Shown: in pieces, positions 37,975 to 45,967 of the stretch | How the letters are laid out: each line of letters opens with the position of its first letter | How positions within the stretch are numbered: position 1 is the first letter of the stretch | From: Pseudoalteromonas galatheae | GTDB lineage: Bacteria > Pseudomonadota > Gammaproteobacteria > Enterobacterales > Alteromonadaceae | Direction: 5' to 3' | DNA: 64,000 nt | Assembly (NCBI RefSeq): GCF_005886105.2 | Contig: NZ_PNCO02000001.1 | Coordinates: 186,001 to 250,000, forward strand | Position numbers and translations under genes: made by a program | Notes under the pieces: generated by a model | What the model saw: only the letters and a program-made list of their open reading frames with translations | What the model was told of the DNA's origin: nothing | Databases searched by the model: none

Positions 37975-38427
37975 CGCGATATAAAATCGCCGCTACGCAG
38001 ATGTCTGGTGCTTGTTGCTTGTTGTTTGGTGTTGGTCGTGTAGGAGCTACTTTATGTAGCGAGGGTTTAATTCTTATTCACGATATAAAATCGCCGCTAC
38101 GCAGATGTCTGGTGCTTGTTGCTTGTTGTTTGGTGTTGGTCGTGTAGGAGCTGCTTTATGCAGCGAGGGTTTCATTCTTAAGTCGCGATATAAAATCTCA
38201 GCAATGCTGATCTTTGGTGCTTATTGTTTGATGTTGGTCGTGTGGGAGCTACTTTATGTAGCGTGGGTTTCATTCTTAAGTCGCGATATAAAATCTCAGC
38301 AATGCTGATCTTTGGTGCTTATTATTTGATGTTGGTCGTGTAGGAGCTACTTTATGTAGCGAGGTTTTCATTCTTAAGTCACGATATAAAATCGTTGCTA
38401 TGCAGATCTCTATCGTGCAGGAGCTCT
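37975..38427 (+). repeat. Tandem array of REP-like palindromic units (4 full + 1 partial)
   Basis: Four direct copies of a ~98-105-bp unit start at the shared CGATATAAAA (37977, 38081, 38186, 38284), and a truncated fifth starts at 38382. Each unit contains a 25-nt palindrome beginning GTAG or GTGG (38040-38064, 38144-38168, 38242-38266, 38340-38364), a GCTAC-TTTAT-GTAGC hairpin flanked by GTAGGA and GAGG. This layout resembles REP elements, which are mobilised by RAYT transposases. Copies 1 and 2 form one sequence subtype, copies 3 and 4 another; the latter carry a second hairpin TCAGC-AAT-GCTGA. No transposase gene is in the window. Apparent reading frames here are products of the repeats. 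Confidence 0.8.
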
Positions 38428-38470
38428 GTATACGCAAAAAGATAAAATGAAAATAAATACATAGAAAGAA

Positions 38471-38547
38471 TGGGGCGACTGATGGGACTTGAACCCACGA
38501 CAACCGGAATCACAATCCAGGGCTCTACCAACTGAGCTACAGCCGCC
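38471..38547 (-). tRNA. hisT: tRNA-His (anticodon GTG)
   Basis: The minus strand folds into a 77-nt cloverleaf: the acceptor stem GGCGGCTG pairs with CAGTCGCC (including the extra G-1:C73 pair that marks tRNA-His, and one G-T wobble), D arm GCTC...GAGC, anticodon loop TTGTGAT and T arm GTGGG-TTCAAGT-CCCAT. The CCA end is encoded (38471-38473 on the plus strand as TGG). It stands alone, with no other tRNA beside it. Confidence 0.97.
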
Positions 38548-38583
38548 ACTAAAGACTTGAACACCTCGTGTGGTGTGGCGCGC

Positions 38584-38611
38584 ATAATACATAAGTTTTT
38601 ATCAAATGCAA
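38584..38611 (-). promoter_or_regulatory. Promoter of tRNA-His
   Basis: On the minus strand TTGCAT (38606-38611), 16 bp and TATTAT (38584-38589) are followed by GCGCGCC. The GC-rich discriminator after the -10 is typical of stringently controlled stable-RNA promoters. Confidence 0.65.
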
Positions 38612-38746
38612 AGGGAAATATAGAAAAAACTTAATAAAAGATTTTTTTGGAGATTATTTCTACATACAGCAAATATTCATATATCCTATGTATGATCCAG
38701 CCGATCTAATGATAAATAACTGCTTAATATAAAAAGGGGGATGAGT

Positions 38747-39565
38747 ATGGAAGCTATTTGGAAGTGGGTTAATGAGAACTCAGATTTAATCTTACACTAT
38801 GTGCTTCAAGGCGTTATAGCACTAATAATTTTCTTCGTTGGCTTAAAACTTGCCAAGCTCAGTGCTAATCTTACCGAAAAAGCATTTGGTAAGCGCAAGG
38901 TAGATAAAGCAGTAGGCTCATTTGTTGCCAATATTGCTTATGCGATTGTGTTTGCTGCGACATTGCTTATGGCATTGTCTCAAGTCGGTATCGAAACCAC
39001 CTCATTCATCGCTATTCTAGGTGCAGCAGGTTTGGCAGTTGGTCTTGCACTACAAGGTTCACTGTCTAATTTTGCCTCTGGCGTATTGATCATCATGCTG
39101 CGTCCATTCAAGTCAGGTGACTATATTGAAGCAGGCGGTAAAGCGGGTAGCGTACAAAAAATAGAAATCTTCTCTACAGAGCTTCGCACCCCTGATAACA
39201 AAGTGATTGTGATGCCAAATTCTTCTATAATGTCAGGCGCAATTGTTAACTACTCACGTGAAAAAACACGTCGTATTGACCTTGTTATTGGTGTTGGCTA
39301 TGACGCAGATCTAAGAGAAGCCAAAGCAGTATTAAAGTCTGTATTAGACAATGAGCCAAGAATTCTTAAAGAACCTGCGTATAATGTTGCCGTACTAGAG
39401 CTTGCTGATTCAAGTGTTAACTTTGTTGTTCGTCCTTGGGTTAAAACAGAAGAGTACTGGCCGACGTATTTCACACTTGTGGAAAATATTAAGATTGCGC
39501 TAGACGAAGCCGATATCACCATTCCATTCCCGCAAATGGATGTTCACCTACATAAAGATCAGTAA
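38747..39565 (+). CDS. mscS: Small-conductance mechanosensitive channel MscS
   Basis: This 272-aa MscS-type channel opens under membrane tension and releases solutes on hypo-osmotic shock. Two N-terminal helices and the pore helix are visible; the pore segment GAAGLAVGLALQGSLSNFAS and the following RPFKSGDYIE are nearly the E. coli motif. The cytoplasmic beta and C-terminal domains follow (PNSSIMSGAIVNYS). I prefer the ATG at 38747, six bases after the GGGGG run, over the ATG at 38741, which abuts it. Length is near E. coli MscS (286). The DUF481 gene follows 14 bases later and is probably cotranscribed. Confidence 0.93.
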   Translation: MEAIWKWVNENSDLILHYVLQGVIALIIFFVGLKLAKLSANLTEKAFGKRKVDKAVGSFVANIAYAIVFAATLLMALSQVGIETTSFIAILGAAGLAVGLALQGSLSNFASGVLIIMLRPFKSGDYIEAGGKAGSVQKIEIFSTELRTPDNKVIVMPNSSIMSGAIVNYSREKTRRIDLVIGVGYDADLREAKAVLKSVLDNEPRILKEPAYNVAVLELADSSVNFVVRPWVKTEEYWPTYFTLVENIKIALDEADITIPFPQMDVHLHKDQ

Positions 39566-39579
39566 AAGGTTAGTTAGAA

Positions 39580-40371
39580 ATGAAATTAAAGGTTTTAACC
39601 TGTTGTATTCTTATGGCTGCGAGCGCTAATGCAGCGGCAGAAGGCAAAGCTAAGAAGCCAAAGAAAGTTTGGGATGTAACCAGTGAAGTGGGTGCGATTA
39701 TCACCAGTGGTAACACAGAAACAACAACCTTAAAAGGTGGGATAAAAGCTAAGCACAACCTAACTAATTGGAACAACGAGTATAAGTTAGATGGTTTCTA
39801 CAAAGAAGACACGCGTGAAAACGATGCCGGCGTAGATGTTACATCTCGTACCAACGAAAAATACTCAGCGTCAGTTCAGGGTAACTACAAGCTAAATGAA
39901 GATAACAGTCATTTGTTCGTGTTTGGTTCTTATGTTTCAGATTACTTTGGTGCCTACCGTAGTGAAGCGGTTATTTCAGTGGGTTATGGTCAACGTTTAT
40001 TCGAAAATGATGATATGTACCTTAACGCTGAAATTGGTCCCGGTGTAAAGCGTTTTGAGCACCAAGACGATAGCACTGAACTTGACGATGACGGTGAGCT
40101 ACTTGCTGGTACGTCTGAAAGCGAATTCATCGGTGTTGGTAAATTAGATTACCAATGGCAGATCTCAGAAAACGCACGGTTTACACAATTGATTGCGGTT
40201 GAATATGGTGATACTAACACTAAAACAACGTCTGAAACGGCGTTGCTGACCAAAATCAACGGTTCTCTACAGATGAAAGTGGCGTACAACATTATCCACA
40301 ACTCTGACGTAGCAGACGATAAAGAAAATACAGACACAGAAACTTCACTTACTTTGGTTTACAGTTTTTAA
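39580..40371 (+). CDS. DUF481 (YdiY-like) outer-membrane protein
   Basis: This 263-aa protein has a 21-residue signal peptide (MKLKVLTCCILMAASANAAAE) and then alternating amphipathic strands ending in the aromatic terminus LTLVYSF, as expected for an outer-membrane beta-barrel. The segments GAIITSGNTETTTLKGGIKA and YKLDGFYKED are typical of DUF481. The function of the family is not settled; in enterics YdiY is reported to be acid-induced. It is probably cotranscribed with mscS. Confidence 0.82.
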   Translation: MKLKVLTCCILMAASANAAAEGKAKKPKKVWDVTSEVGAIITSGNTETTTLKGGIKAKHNLTNWNNEYKLDGFYKEDTRENDAGVDVTSRTNEKYSASVQGNYKLNEDNSHLFVFGSYVSDYFGAYRSEAVISVGYGQRLFENDDMYLNAEIGPGVKRFEHQDDSTELDDDGELLAGTSESEFIGVGKLDYQWQISENARFTQLIAVEYGDTNTKTTSETALLTKINGSLQMKVAYNIIHNSDVADDKENTDTETSLTLVYSF

Positions 40372-40391
40372 GTTGTAAACCTGTTCATTTA

Positions 40392-40439
40392 AATAATGAT
40401 GTTTAAACTTGCTAGGTCTTCCGTTTAAACATCATTATT
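40392..40439. repeat. 17-bp perfect inverted repeat
   Basis: AATAATGATGTTTAAAC (40392-40408) and GTTTAAACATCATTATT (40423-40439) are exact reverse complements separated by 14 bases. There is no T run, so it is not a classical terminator, though it may end the DUF481 transcript or protect its 3' end. Confidence 0.8.
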
Positions 40440-40706
40440 AGCTTGAAGAGTTTAATCTTCCCGTTTAGCTAAACAAATTAACTAATTTGAACTAGCGATA
40501 AGTTGTGGGCTAACTCATTGAAAATAACGAGCTCACTTATGTCAGTTATTCTATTCAGATGATACTTTCTGACTCAAGGTTGATAAGGGAGGGCATAGCT
40601 GAGAACAACAACTACTAGAAAATAAGTAGCTATCCCAAATTCAGTCCAACCGCTTCCCAAGTTGATACTGTTACACAATATAACAGAATGCATACTTCTC
40701 CCCGAT

Positions 40707-40734
40707 TTGGATTTTTGAATAACTAGTGTAGAAT
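40707..40734 (+). promoter_or_regulatory. Candidate promoter of polysaccharide export operon
   Basis: TTGGAT (40707-40712), 16 bp, TAGAAT (40729-40734), about 45 bases before the exporter start. Confidence 0.5.
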
Positions 40735-40778
40735 ACGCGTCTATTTATGAATTTCACTTACACAGGATGAAGTAAGGC

Positions 40779-43469
40779 ATGTTGGTAAACCGTCTTCTTT
40801 TATTACTAATAATGCTATTTGCCTGCTCCGCAGCCGCTTTTACTCCAACAAAGCAGCAAATAGAACAGTTTAAAAAACTACCGAAAAGTCAACAACAGTT
40901 GCTTGCTAAGCAGTACGGTATTGATATTAGTACACTAAACTCTTCTAGTGGTGGCACAACAGAAAATCAAAAGCCAGAAGCAGTCAACATGCCACAGCCA
41001 CAGCCTGAGAAAGACTACCTATCAAATGAAGAAAAACGCTTCAAACCTGAGCAAGAGGATTTAAAGCCTTTTGGTAGTGAGTTGTTTAGTGGCAATACAC
41101 TTTCAGAGACTGACGTAAGTAATGTTTCTGTTCCACAGGACTATATCTTGGGTGCTGGCGATCAGCTTAAGGTTAGTTTTTTCGGCCAACAAAGCTTTGA
41201 AGAAATAGTCGAAGTTGATGGTGAGGGCCATGTCAAACTTTCAGAATTGGGACCTGTTAGTGTTACTGGAATGCAATATAGTGAATTTAAAAAGTTATTG
41301 CAGGATAAGGTATCAAGAGAGCTTATTGGTACCTCAGTATACGTATCCCTTACAGCGCTGAAAAAAATTCGGGTTTTAGTGGTTGGAGAAGTTAAAAAGC
41401 CTGGAAGTTATACTTTATCGTCTTTGTCAAATATCACTCATAGTATATATACCAGCGGTGGATTAACTGATATTGGCTCTTTTCGTAATATTCAGTTGAA
41501 GCGTAAGGGGAAAGTCATAAAAACACTGGATCTTTATGACTTATTACTAAGTGGTGATAATGCAGATGATGCACCGCTTAGAGCTGGAGATACCGTATTT
41601 GTACCAAGTCTGAAAAGTCAAGTGCGACTTGAGGGGGCGGTTAGACGAGAAGCTATATTCGAAGTCAAAGAGGGGGAGTCTCTAGCTGATCTGATGATAA
41701 TGTCTGGTGGTATGAGTGCAACAGCGTTTAAAAATTCGGTGACGATTAGCCGCTATACTAACGGTACACGAACTGTGATTGGTGTTGAGCGGAGTGAGTT
41801 TGCAAGTACGATGCTCAAAGATGGTGATGCTGTTAAGGTTGATAAAACGGGAACTCACTTCGATAATGAAGTGACGCTGATTGGTGCCGTTGTAAGGCCA
41901 GGTAAATATGCTTGGAAACCAGGGTTGACTATCAGTGAATTATTTAATAACTCACTGCATTCAGTTCTTCCCCAAGCTGATACGGGCTATGGATTGGTCC
42001 TACGAGGGGGACGTTTTGAAAAAGTATCTCTTGTACAGTTTAACTTACTTGAGCAACTAAGACCCAATACTAATAAGAAACACCTTGTAGAGCTACAAAG
42101 TGGCGATAAAGTGTTTGTTTTTAGCCGTTTTCAGTATCTCAACGAGGAGAAAGATGCGCTAAAAGCATTAGATTTAACTGCTGATGAGCTAGAGCAGCAA
42201 GAAAAAACAAAGCTATGGCACTTATATGAAAATGAGTTGTTTAAGGCATTTGTGGACACCGAAGCCATTGCAACGTTAAATCAGGGACAAAAAAGCCAGG
42301 TCGCCACAGAAGATTTTGAAGAAAAAAGTGAGCCTGAAAGCGAAAACTGGTCTTTCATGTTACCAGAAGAGACGAATGCAGAGTTGGACACTAAAACTGA
42401 ACTGCCAAGTCCGTTTTCTAGAATATCTTTATTAGAGCCTGTTATTAGGCAACTACAACATCAAGCAACACCACAGCACCCTTTGGAAATCGTAACAATT
42501 CAGGGGCGCGTAAAATACCCTGGTAATTATCCAATAGCCAGTAATTATACTGTGAAAGATGCCATAGAGGCGGCAGGTGGATTACTCGAATCTGCCTATT
42601 TAGGTTTAGCCGAGTTGACAACGTTCAAAAATGATGAATCGATGAATGTAGAGCATAGATCTTTCGATTTGGCTATGGAGTTGAAGCAGCCGTCTATTAC
42701 CATCAAAAGTAAAGATGCCATAAATATACTGTCAGTTCCAAAATGGATGGATGAAAACCAAGTTACAGTTAAGGGGGAAGTGAAGTTCCCAGGTACATAT
42801 ACAATCAAGCGTGGCGAAACACTGAATGATGTGCTTGCACGTGCAGGGGGATTGACGGAGTTCGCTTCAATAGATAGTGCTGTGTTTACAAGAGAAGAGA
42901 TAAAAAATCAAGAACAGGAACAACTTAAACGCTTAACTGAAAATCTAAGGCGAGAGATTGCATCTAAGAGTCTTCAGCCTAGCTCTGAAAATATTACTTA
43001 CTCCGAAGTTAAACAGTTACTCAAAGACTTAAGTACGACTAAAGCGCAAGGTCGACTGGTAATCAATCTGCCTAGTATTATGAATGGCAGACAATCCTTA
43101 GTGTTACAAGATGGGGATACTCTTTATATTCCTCAAGAAAGAGACTCTATTAGTGTTATCGGGGAGGTGAATTATCCAGCTTCTCATTTATTTGAACAAG
43201 GTTTGAGTCTTTCTGAGTATCTAGAGCGTAGCGGTGGTATTAAAGAATTGGCTGATGAAGAGAGAATATATATCATCAAAGCCAATGGTTCCGTTATTAT
43301 TCCAAAGAATAACTGGTTCGCAGTAAATCGGGAAGACACACTCTCTGCGGGGGATACCATTGTAGTTCCACTTAACTCTAATTACATGGACAACCTAACG
43401 CTTTGGAGTACTACTACCCAAATTATTTATCAACTTGGTGTTGCAGCCGCAGCTATCAACAATATTTAA
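40779..43469 (+). CDS. Polysaccharide export protein with several SLBB domains (Wza/WbfF-like)
   Basis: This 896-aa secreted protein has a signal peptide (MLVNRLLLLLIMLFACSAAA). A Gln/Lys-rich region is followed by a polysaccharide-export domain (~120-195, starting DYILGAGDQLKVSFFGQ) and then repeated SLBB domains recognisable by GEVKKPGSYTL, GAVRRPGKYAW, GRVKYPGNYPI, GEVKFPGTYTI and GEVNYPASHLF. Wza-like proteins form the outer-membrane pore for capsule or O-antigen-capsule export. At more than twice the length of Wza it resembles the long form found in Vibrio capsule loci. It lacks a clear lipobox (ACSA is not L-x-G/A-C). It is followed 16 bases later by wzz, and its gene opens the surface-polysaccharide region. 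Confidence 0.85.
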   Translation: MLVNRLLLLLIMLFACSAAAFTPTKQQIEQFKKLPKSQQQLLAKQYGIDISTLNSSSGGTTENQKPEAVNMPQPQPEKDYLSNEEKRFKPEQEDLKPFGSELFSGNTLSETDVSNVSVPQDYILGAGDQLKVSFFGQQSFEEIVEVDGEGHVKLSELGPVSVTGMQYSEFKKLLQDKVSRELIGTSVYVSLTALKKIRVLVVGEVKKPGSYTLSSLSNITHSIYTSGGLTDIGSFRNIQLKRKGKVIKTLDLYDLLLSGDNADDAPLRAGDTVFVPSLKSQVRLEGAVRREAIFEVKEGESLADLMIMSGGMSATAFKNSVTISRYTNGTRTVIGVERSEFASTMLKDGDAVKVDKTGTHFDNEVTLIGAVVRPGKYAWKPGLTISELFNNSLHSVLPQADTGYGLVLRGGRFEKVSLVQFNLLEQLRPNTNKKHLVELQSGDKVFVFSRFQYLNEEKDALKALDLTADELEQQEKTKLWHLYENELFKAFVDTEAIATLNQGQKSQVATEDFEEKSEPESENWSFMLPEETNAELDTKTELPSPFSRISLLEPVIRQLQHQATPQHPLEIVTIQGRVKYPGNYPIASNYTVKDAIEAAGGLLESAYLGLAELTTFKNDESMNVEHRSFDLAMELKQPSITIKSKDAINILSVPKWMDENQVTVKGEVKFPGTYTIKRGETLNDVLARAGGLTEFASIDSAVFTREEIKNQEQEQLKRLTENLRREIASKSLQPSSENITYSEVKQLLKDLSTTKAQGRLVINLPSIMNGRQSLVLQDGDTLYIPQERDSISVIGEVNYPASHLFEQGLSLSEYLERSGGIKELADEERIYIIKANGSVIIPKNNWFAVNREDTLSAGDTIVVPLNSNYMDNLTLWSTTTQIIYQLGVAAAAINNI

Positions 43470-43485
43470 TTTAGGGAACTTTCTG

Positions 43486-44379
43486 ATGTCTAAACAAAAT
43501 AACGAAGATGTTTCAATTGGAGATATTTTCACCTTAGTAAAGCAACGATTATTAGTTATTATTGTTGTCACAGGTTTGTTTATCGGATTAGGTGTGGCTT
43601 TTGCACTCTCTAAAGCGAATATCTACCAGTCTCAAGTTCTTCTAAGCCCAGCAAGTAATCCGTCAAATAGTAGTGGGGGCTTATCTGGACAGCTTGGAGG
43701 TCTTGCGGCGCTTGCAGGTGTGCAACTTGGAGGCGGCTCTGCAGACAAGTCATTGCTGCATTTAGAGCGTTTCAAGAGTCGTGTTTTTTTAACTGAGTTT
43801 ATTAAAAAACATAAGCTAAAGGAAAAAATCTATGCAGCGAAGTCGTATGAATGGCAGAAAGGAGAGTTGCTCTATGATGCGGATAAGCTTGCGAAATTTG
43901 ATGTGAATGCAGAAGAACCTATTTCGATAAATATGGTTTTTGAGCAATTTATTGAAAACAATTTTGAGCTGGAAATTGATACTAAGACTGGACTAGTCGC
44001 GCTATCAGTGCTTCATCAATCTCCTTTTGTAGCTAAAGAGATCACCGATTTATTGGTGAAAGATATTAACCAAGTGATCCGTCAAGAAGAAATCTCTGAA
44101 GCTAATAAAAGTATCGATTATTTAGAAGCTGCGCTAGAAGCGACTAAAGTGCTTGAAACAAAAAAAATGTTTTATCAGTTGATCGAGCAGCAACACCGAA
44201 CCAAAATGCTGGCCAGTGTTAAAGAAGAATATGCCTTTAAAGTTATCGACCCCGCTATTATTCCTGAGCGTAAGTATGGCCCTAACAGAGCGCTGATCGT
44301 GGTGATTTTTGCGTTGTTAGGAGGAGTGTTAGCCACAGGATACGTAATAGTCTCGGGCCTGAGGGCAACGAATAATTAA
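43486..44379 (+). CDS. wzz: Polysaccharide chain-length regulator Wzz
   Basis: This 297-aa polysaccharide copolymerase has an N-terminal transmembrane helix (~25-45), a large periplasmic domain with a coiled-coil region, and a C-terminal helix preceded by the proline motif PAIIPERKYGPNRA. It sets the length of the O-antigen or capsule chain made by a Wzy polymerase. There is no cytoplasmic tyrosine-kinase domain, so it is the Wzz type rather than a full Wzc. I chose the ATG at 43486 (MSKQNNED) after AGGGA; a longer frame would start within the exporter gene. The next gene encodes a Wzy-like protein. Confidence 0.88.
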   Translation: MSKQNNEDVSIGDIFTLVKQRLLVIIVVTGLFIGLGVAFALSKANIYQSQVLLSPASNPSNSSGGLSGQLGGLAALAGVQLGGGSADKSLLHLERFKSRVFLTEFIKKHKLKEKIYAAKSYEWQKGELLYDADKLAKFDVNAEEPISINMVFEQFIENNFELEIDTKTGLVALSVLHQSPFVAKEITDLLVKDINQVIRQEEISEANKSIDYLEAALEATKVLETKKMFYQLIEQQHRTKMLASVKEEYAFKVIDPAIIPERKYGPNRALIVVIFALLGGVLATGYVIVSGLRATNN

Positions 44380-44405
44380 TCATAGCACTTTGCTCCTTGA
44401 TAGGT

Positions 44406-44429
44406 ATGCCCAGCGCTATTGCTGGGCAT
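44406..44429 (+). promoter_or_regulatory. Hairpin between wzz and wzy-like gene
   Basis: ATGCCCAGC-GCTATT-GCTGGGCAT, a perfect 9-bp stem 27 bases after the wzz stop and 13 bases before the predicted GTG start of the next gene. No T run follows, so it may act on mRNA stability or on translation of the next gene rather than as a terminator. Confidence 0.6.
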
Positions 44430-44441
44430 GTAAGGTTAATC

Positions 44442-45719
44442 GTGATATTTAATAATCTTGTTATAAACAAACTTGTTTGGCTCTTTGTTTTTTTATTCCC
44501 AGTTTTGCCTCATACTCTAGGGGCCCCCACCGCACAAAAAGTACTACACGTTTTTGCTTTTGTATTCGTCGCTTTGTCGTTAGTGATTAGACGCACTTAC
44601 TTTAAGCCAGGCTTCGTCACTGCTGTTGTGGCTATTTGCACTGTGATGATGAGCTATTACATGGCTGTATCATTGGCTTTTACTAACTTTTTAACCTTTA
44701 AAGATCTGCCCGATTATTTACGTCCTCTTATATACTTGATATATATTCTCATCCCTTTAATCTATCCACTAGATGAGGAGGAACTGCGTACATTTTTTGT
44801 TTTCTTCAAAAAAATGTTTGTATTTCAGGTGATCATTTCAATATTGATTTACATTCCTGCACTGTGGCCTGTCGTTGATATATTTAAGGGACGACCTAGT
44901 GATGACATGCCGTTACATTTTTATCGTTGGTCAGGAACCTATGGTTATCCTTCAGACTTCTCGTTTTATCTGTCATTTTTTATTTTTTACTATTTCAGCT
45001 TTTTTGCTCGGCGAATATCAATGTCGGTTGGTGAGTGGTCAATTGTGTTTGTTGCGTTTTGTGCGATGTTTTTGAGTTTTAGTAGAGGTGGATTATTCTC
45101 GACGGTAGGAATTTTAGGCCTTGCTTTTTGGCTCACTGGCGCAAGAACGCGCAAAACTTCGTACTTACTGCTGTTTGCTATGGTTGTGGCTAGCGTCTCA
45201 ATTTTTCTATCCTTTAGTGAAGAGTTTGAGCAAGTCTCTTATATACTTGAGACTTTTGGTGGCGAAGATGGAGATGTTGACGGCTCGACTAGCCACCGAC
45301 TAAAAGAGCTTGCGTTGGCTGGCGAGTATTTATCACAGTTACCGCCGTTGTCTGAAGGCTCAAATCGATTAGAACTTGAGACTAGGATAGAGGTAATAGA
45401 ATCTTTCTATGGCTTTCACCTTATTAAGTGGGGGATTCTAGGGTTAACAGCAGCTCTAGTAATTAAGTTTGTATTTTTCTTAGTTTGTTGTTATGTATAT
45501 AAAAAGGGGTTATGCTCCAAGAGGAATGAAACTCAAACGGCGCTAGCGTTTGCTGTAGCATGTTTGGTCGCCTCAGAAGTCTTGCTGTTTGGCTTTTCTT
45601 CAGCGATAAGCGACCGCTTTAAAACGCTGCCTACCTTTTACCTGCTATTTGGTTACGTGTTGTCTGGTTATTTGTTGACCTCAAATGTAAGCAAAAAGTG
45701 TCGTGGTGGTGTTGTGTGA
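44442..45719 (+). CDS. O-antigen polymerase/ligase-like membrane protein (Wzy/WaaL)
   Basis: This 425-aa polytopic membrane protein has about ten to twelve hydrophobic helices and a large periplasmic loop (~230-330). The FLSFSRGGLFSTVG segment is the conserved region of the Wzy_C/O-antigen ligase superfamily. It either polymerises repeat units with Wzz or joins the chain to lipid A-core; position next to wzz favours a polymerase. I chose GTG 44442 with AAGG seven bases upstream; the longest frame starts at TTG 44397 and would read through the hairpin described above. No gene follows in the same transcript for about 250 bases. Confidence 0.72.
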   Translation: MIFNNLVINKLVWLFVFLFPVLPHTLGAPTAQKVLHVFAFVFVALSLVIRRTYFKPGFVTAVVAICTVMMSYYMAVSLAFTNFLTFKDLPDYLRPLIYLIYILIPLIYPLDEEELRTFFVFFKKMFVFQVIISILIYIPALWPVVDIFKGRPSDDMPLHFYRWSGTYGYPSDFSFYLSFFIFYYFSFFARRISMSVGEWSIVFVAFCAMFLSFSRGGLFSTVGILGLAFWLTGARTRKTSYLLLFAMVVASVSIFLSFSEEFEQVSYILETFGGEDGDVDGSTSHRLKELALAGEYLSQLPPLSEGSNRLELETRIEVIESFYGFHLIKWGILGLTAALVIKFVFFLVCCYVYKKGLCSKRNETQTALAFAVACLVASEVLLFGFSSAISDRFKTLPTFYLLFGYVLSGYLLTSNVSKKCRGGVV

Positions 45720-45891
45720 TTAATCTTTATGAAAAGGTTGCGAATACGACTTGTTATGTTACTTTTAAAACCATATTAATTTAGCGCTAGCTCTTGAATT
45801 TAATTTAGCTTATTATCATAATAGACGAGCCTAGATTTGATGCTACATGTTTGTGCAGTATCGGTCGGGCCCTTTAACTTATTTAACGTTT

Positions 45892-45914
45892 TGCTATACT
45901 CTGGTGTCCAGAGT
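45892..45914 (+). promoter_or_regulatory. Extended -10 promoter and start-site palindrome of the secreted-protein gene
   Basis: TGCTATACT (hexamer 45895-45900) is an extended -10; the -35 region is weak. The 17-bp palindrome ACTCTGG-TGT-CCAGAGT (45898-45914) begins within the -10 and covers the expected transcription start. It could be an operator or form a 5' stem-loop on the mRNA. The leader to the start codon is about 60 bases. Confidence 0.5.
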
Positions 45915-45967
45915 GTGTAAATATTAACTGAAAACATAAAGTGTCCACCGGATACATGGAGATAAAA

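Larger units (their letters stand above)
40372..40778. other. 407-bp intergenic region with strong palindromes
   Basis: Besides the 17-bp inverted repeat (40392-40439) it holds GAAGA-GTTTAA-TCTTC (about 40445-40460), the palindrome GTTTAGCTAAAC next to it, and a promoter candidate at 40707-40734. No gene is supported. No JUMPstart or ops element (GGCGGTAG) was found before the polysaccharide genes. Confidence 0.5.

Noticed and set aside
37959..38308. Two overlapping plus-strand frames with near-identical Cys/Leu-rich products
   Set aside because: They are translations of the REP-like tandem units; the similarity comes from the repeat and not from protein conservation.
37975..38427. CRISPR array
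   Set aside because: Units are about 100 bp and wholly repeated with no unique spacers, and no cas genes are near.
40372..40778. JUMPstart/ops element for RfaH before the polysaccharide operon
   Set aside because: No GGCGGTAG or close variant was found here or in 61577-62148.
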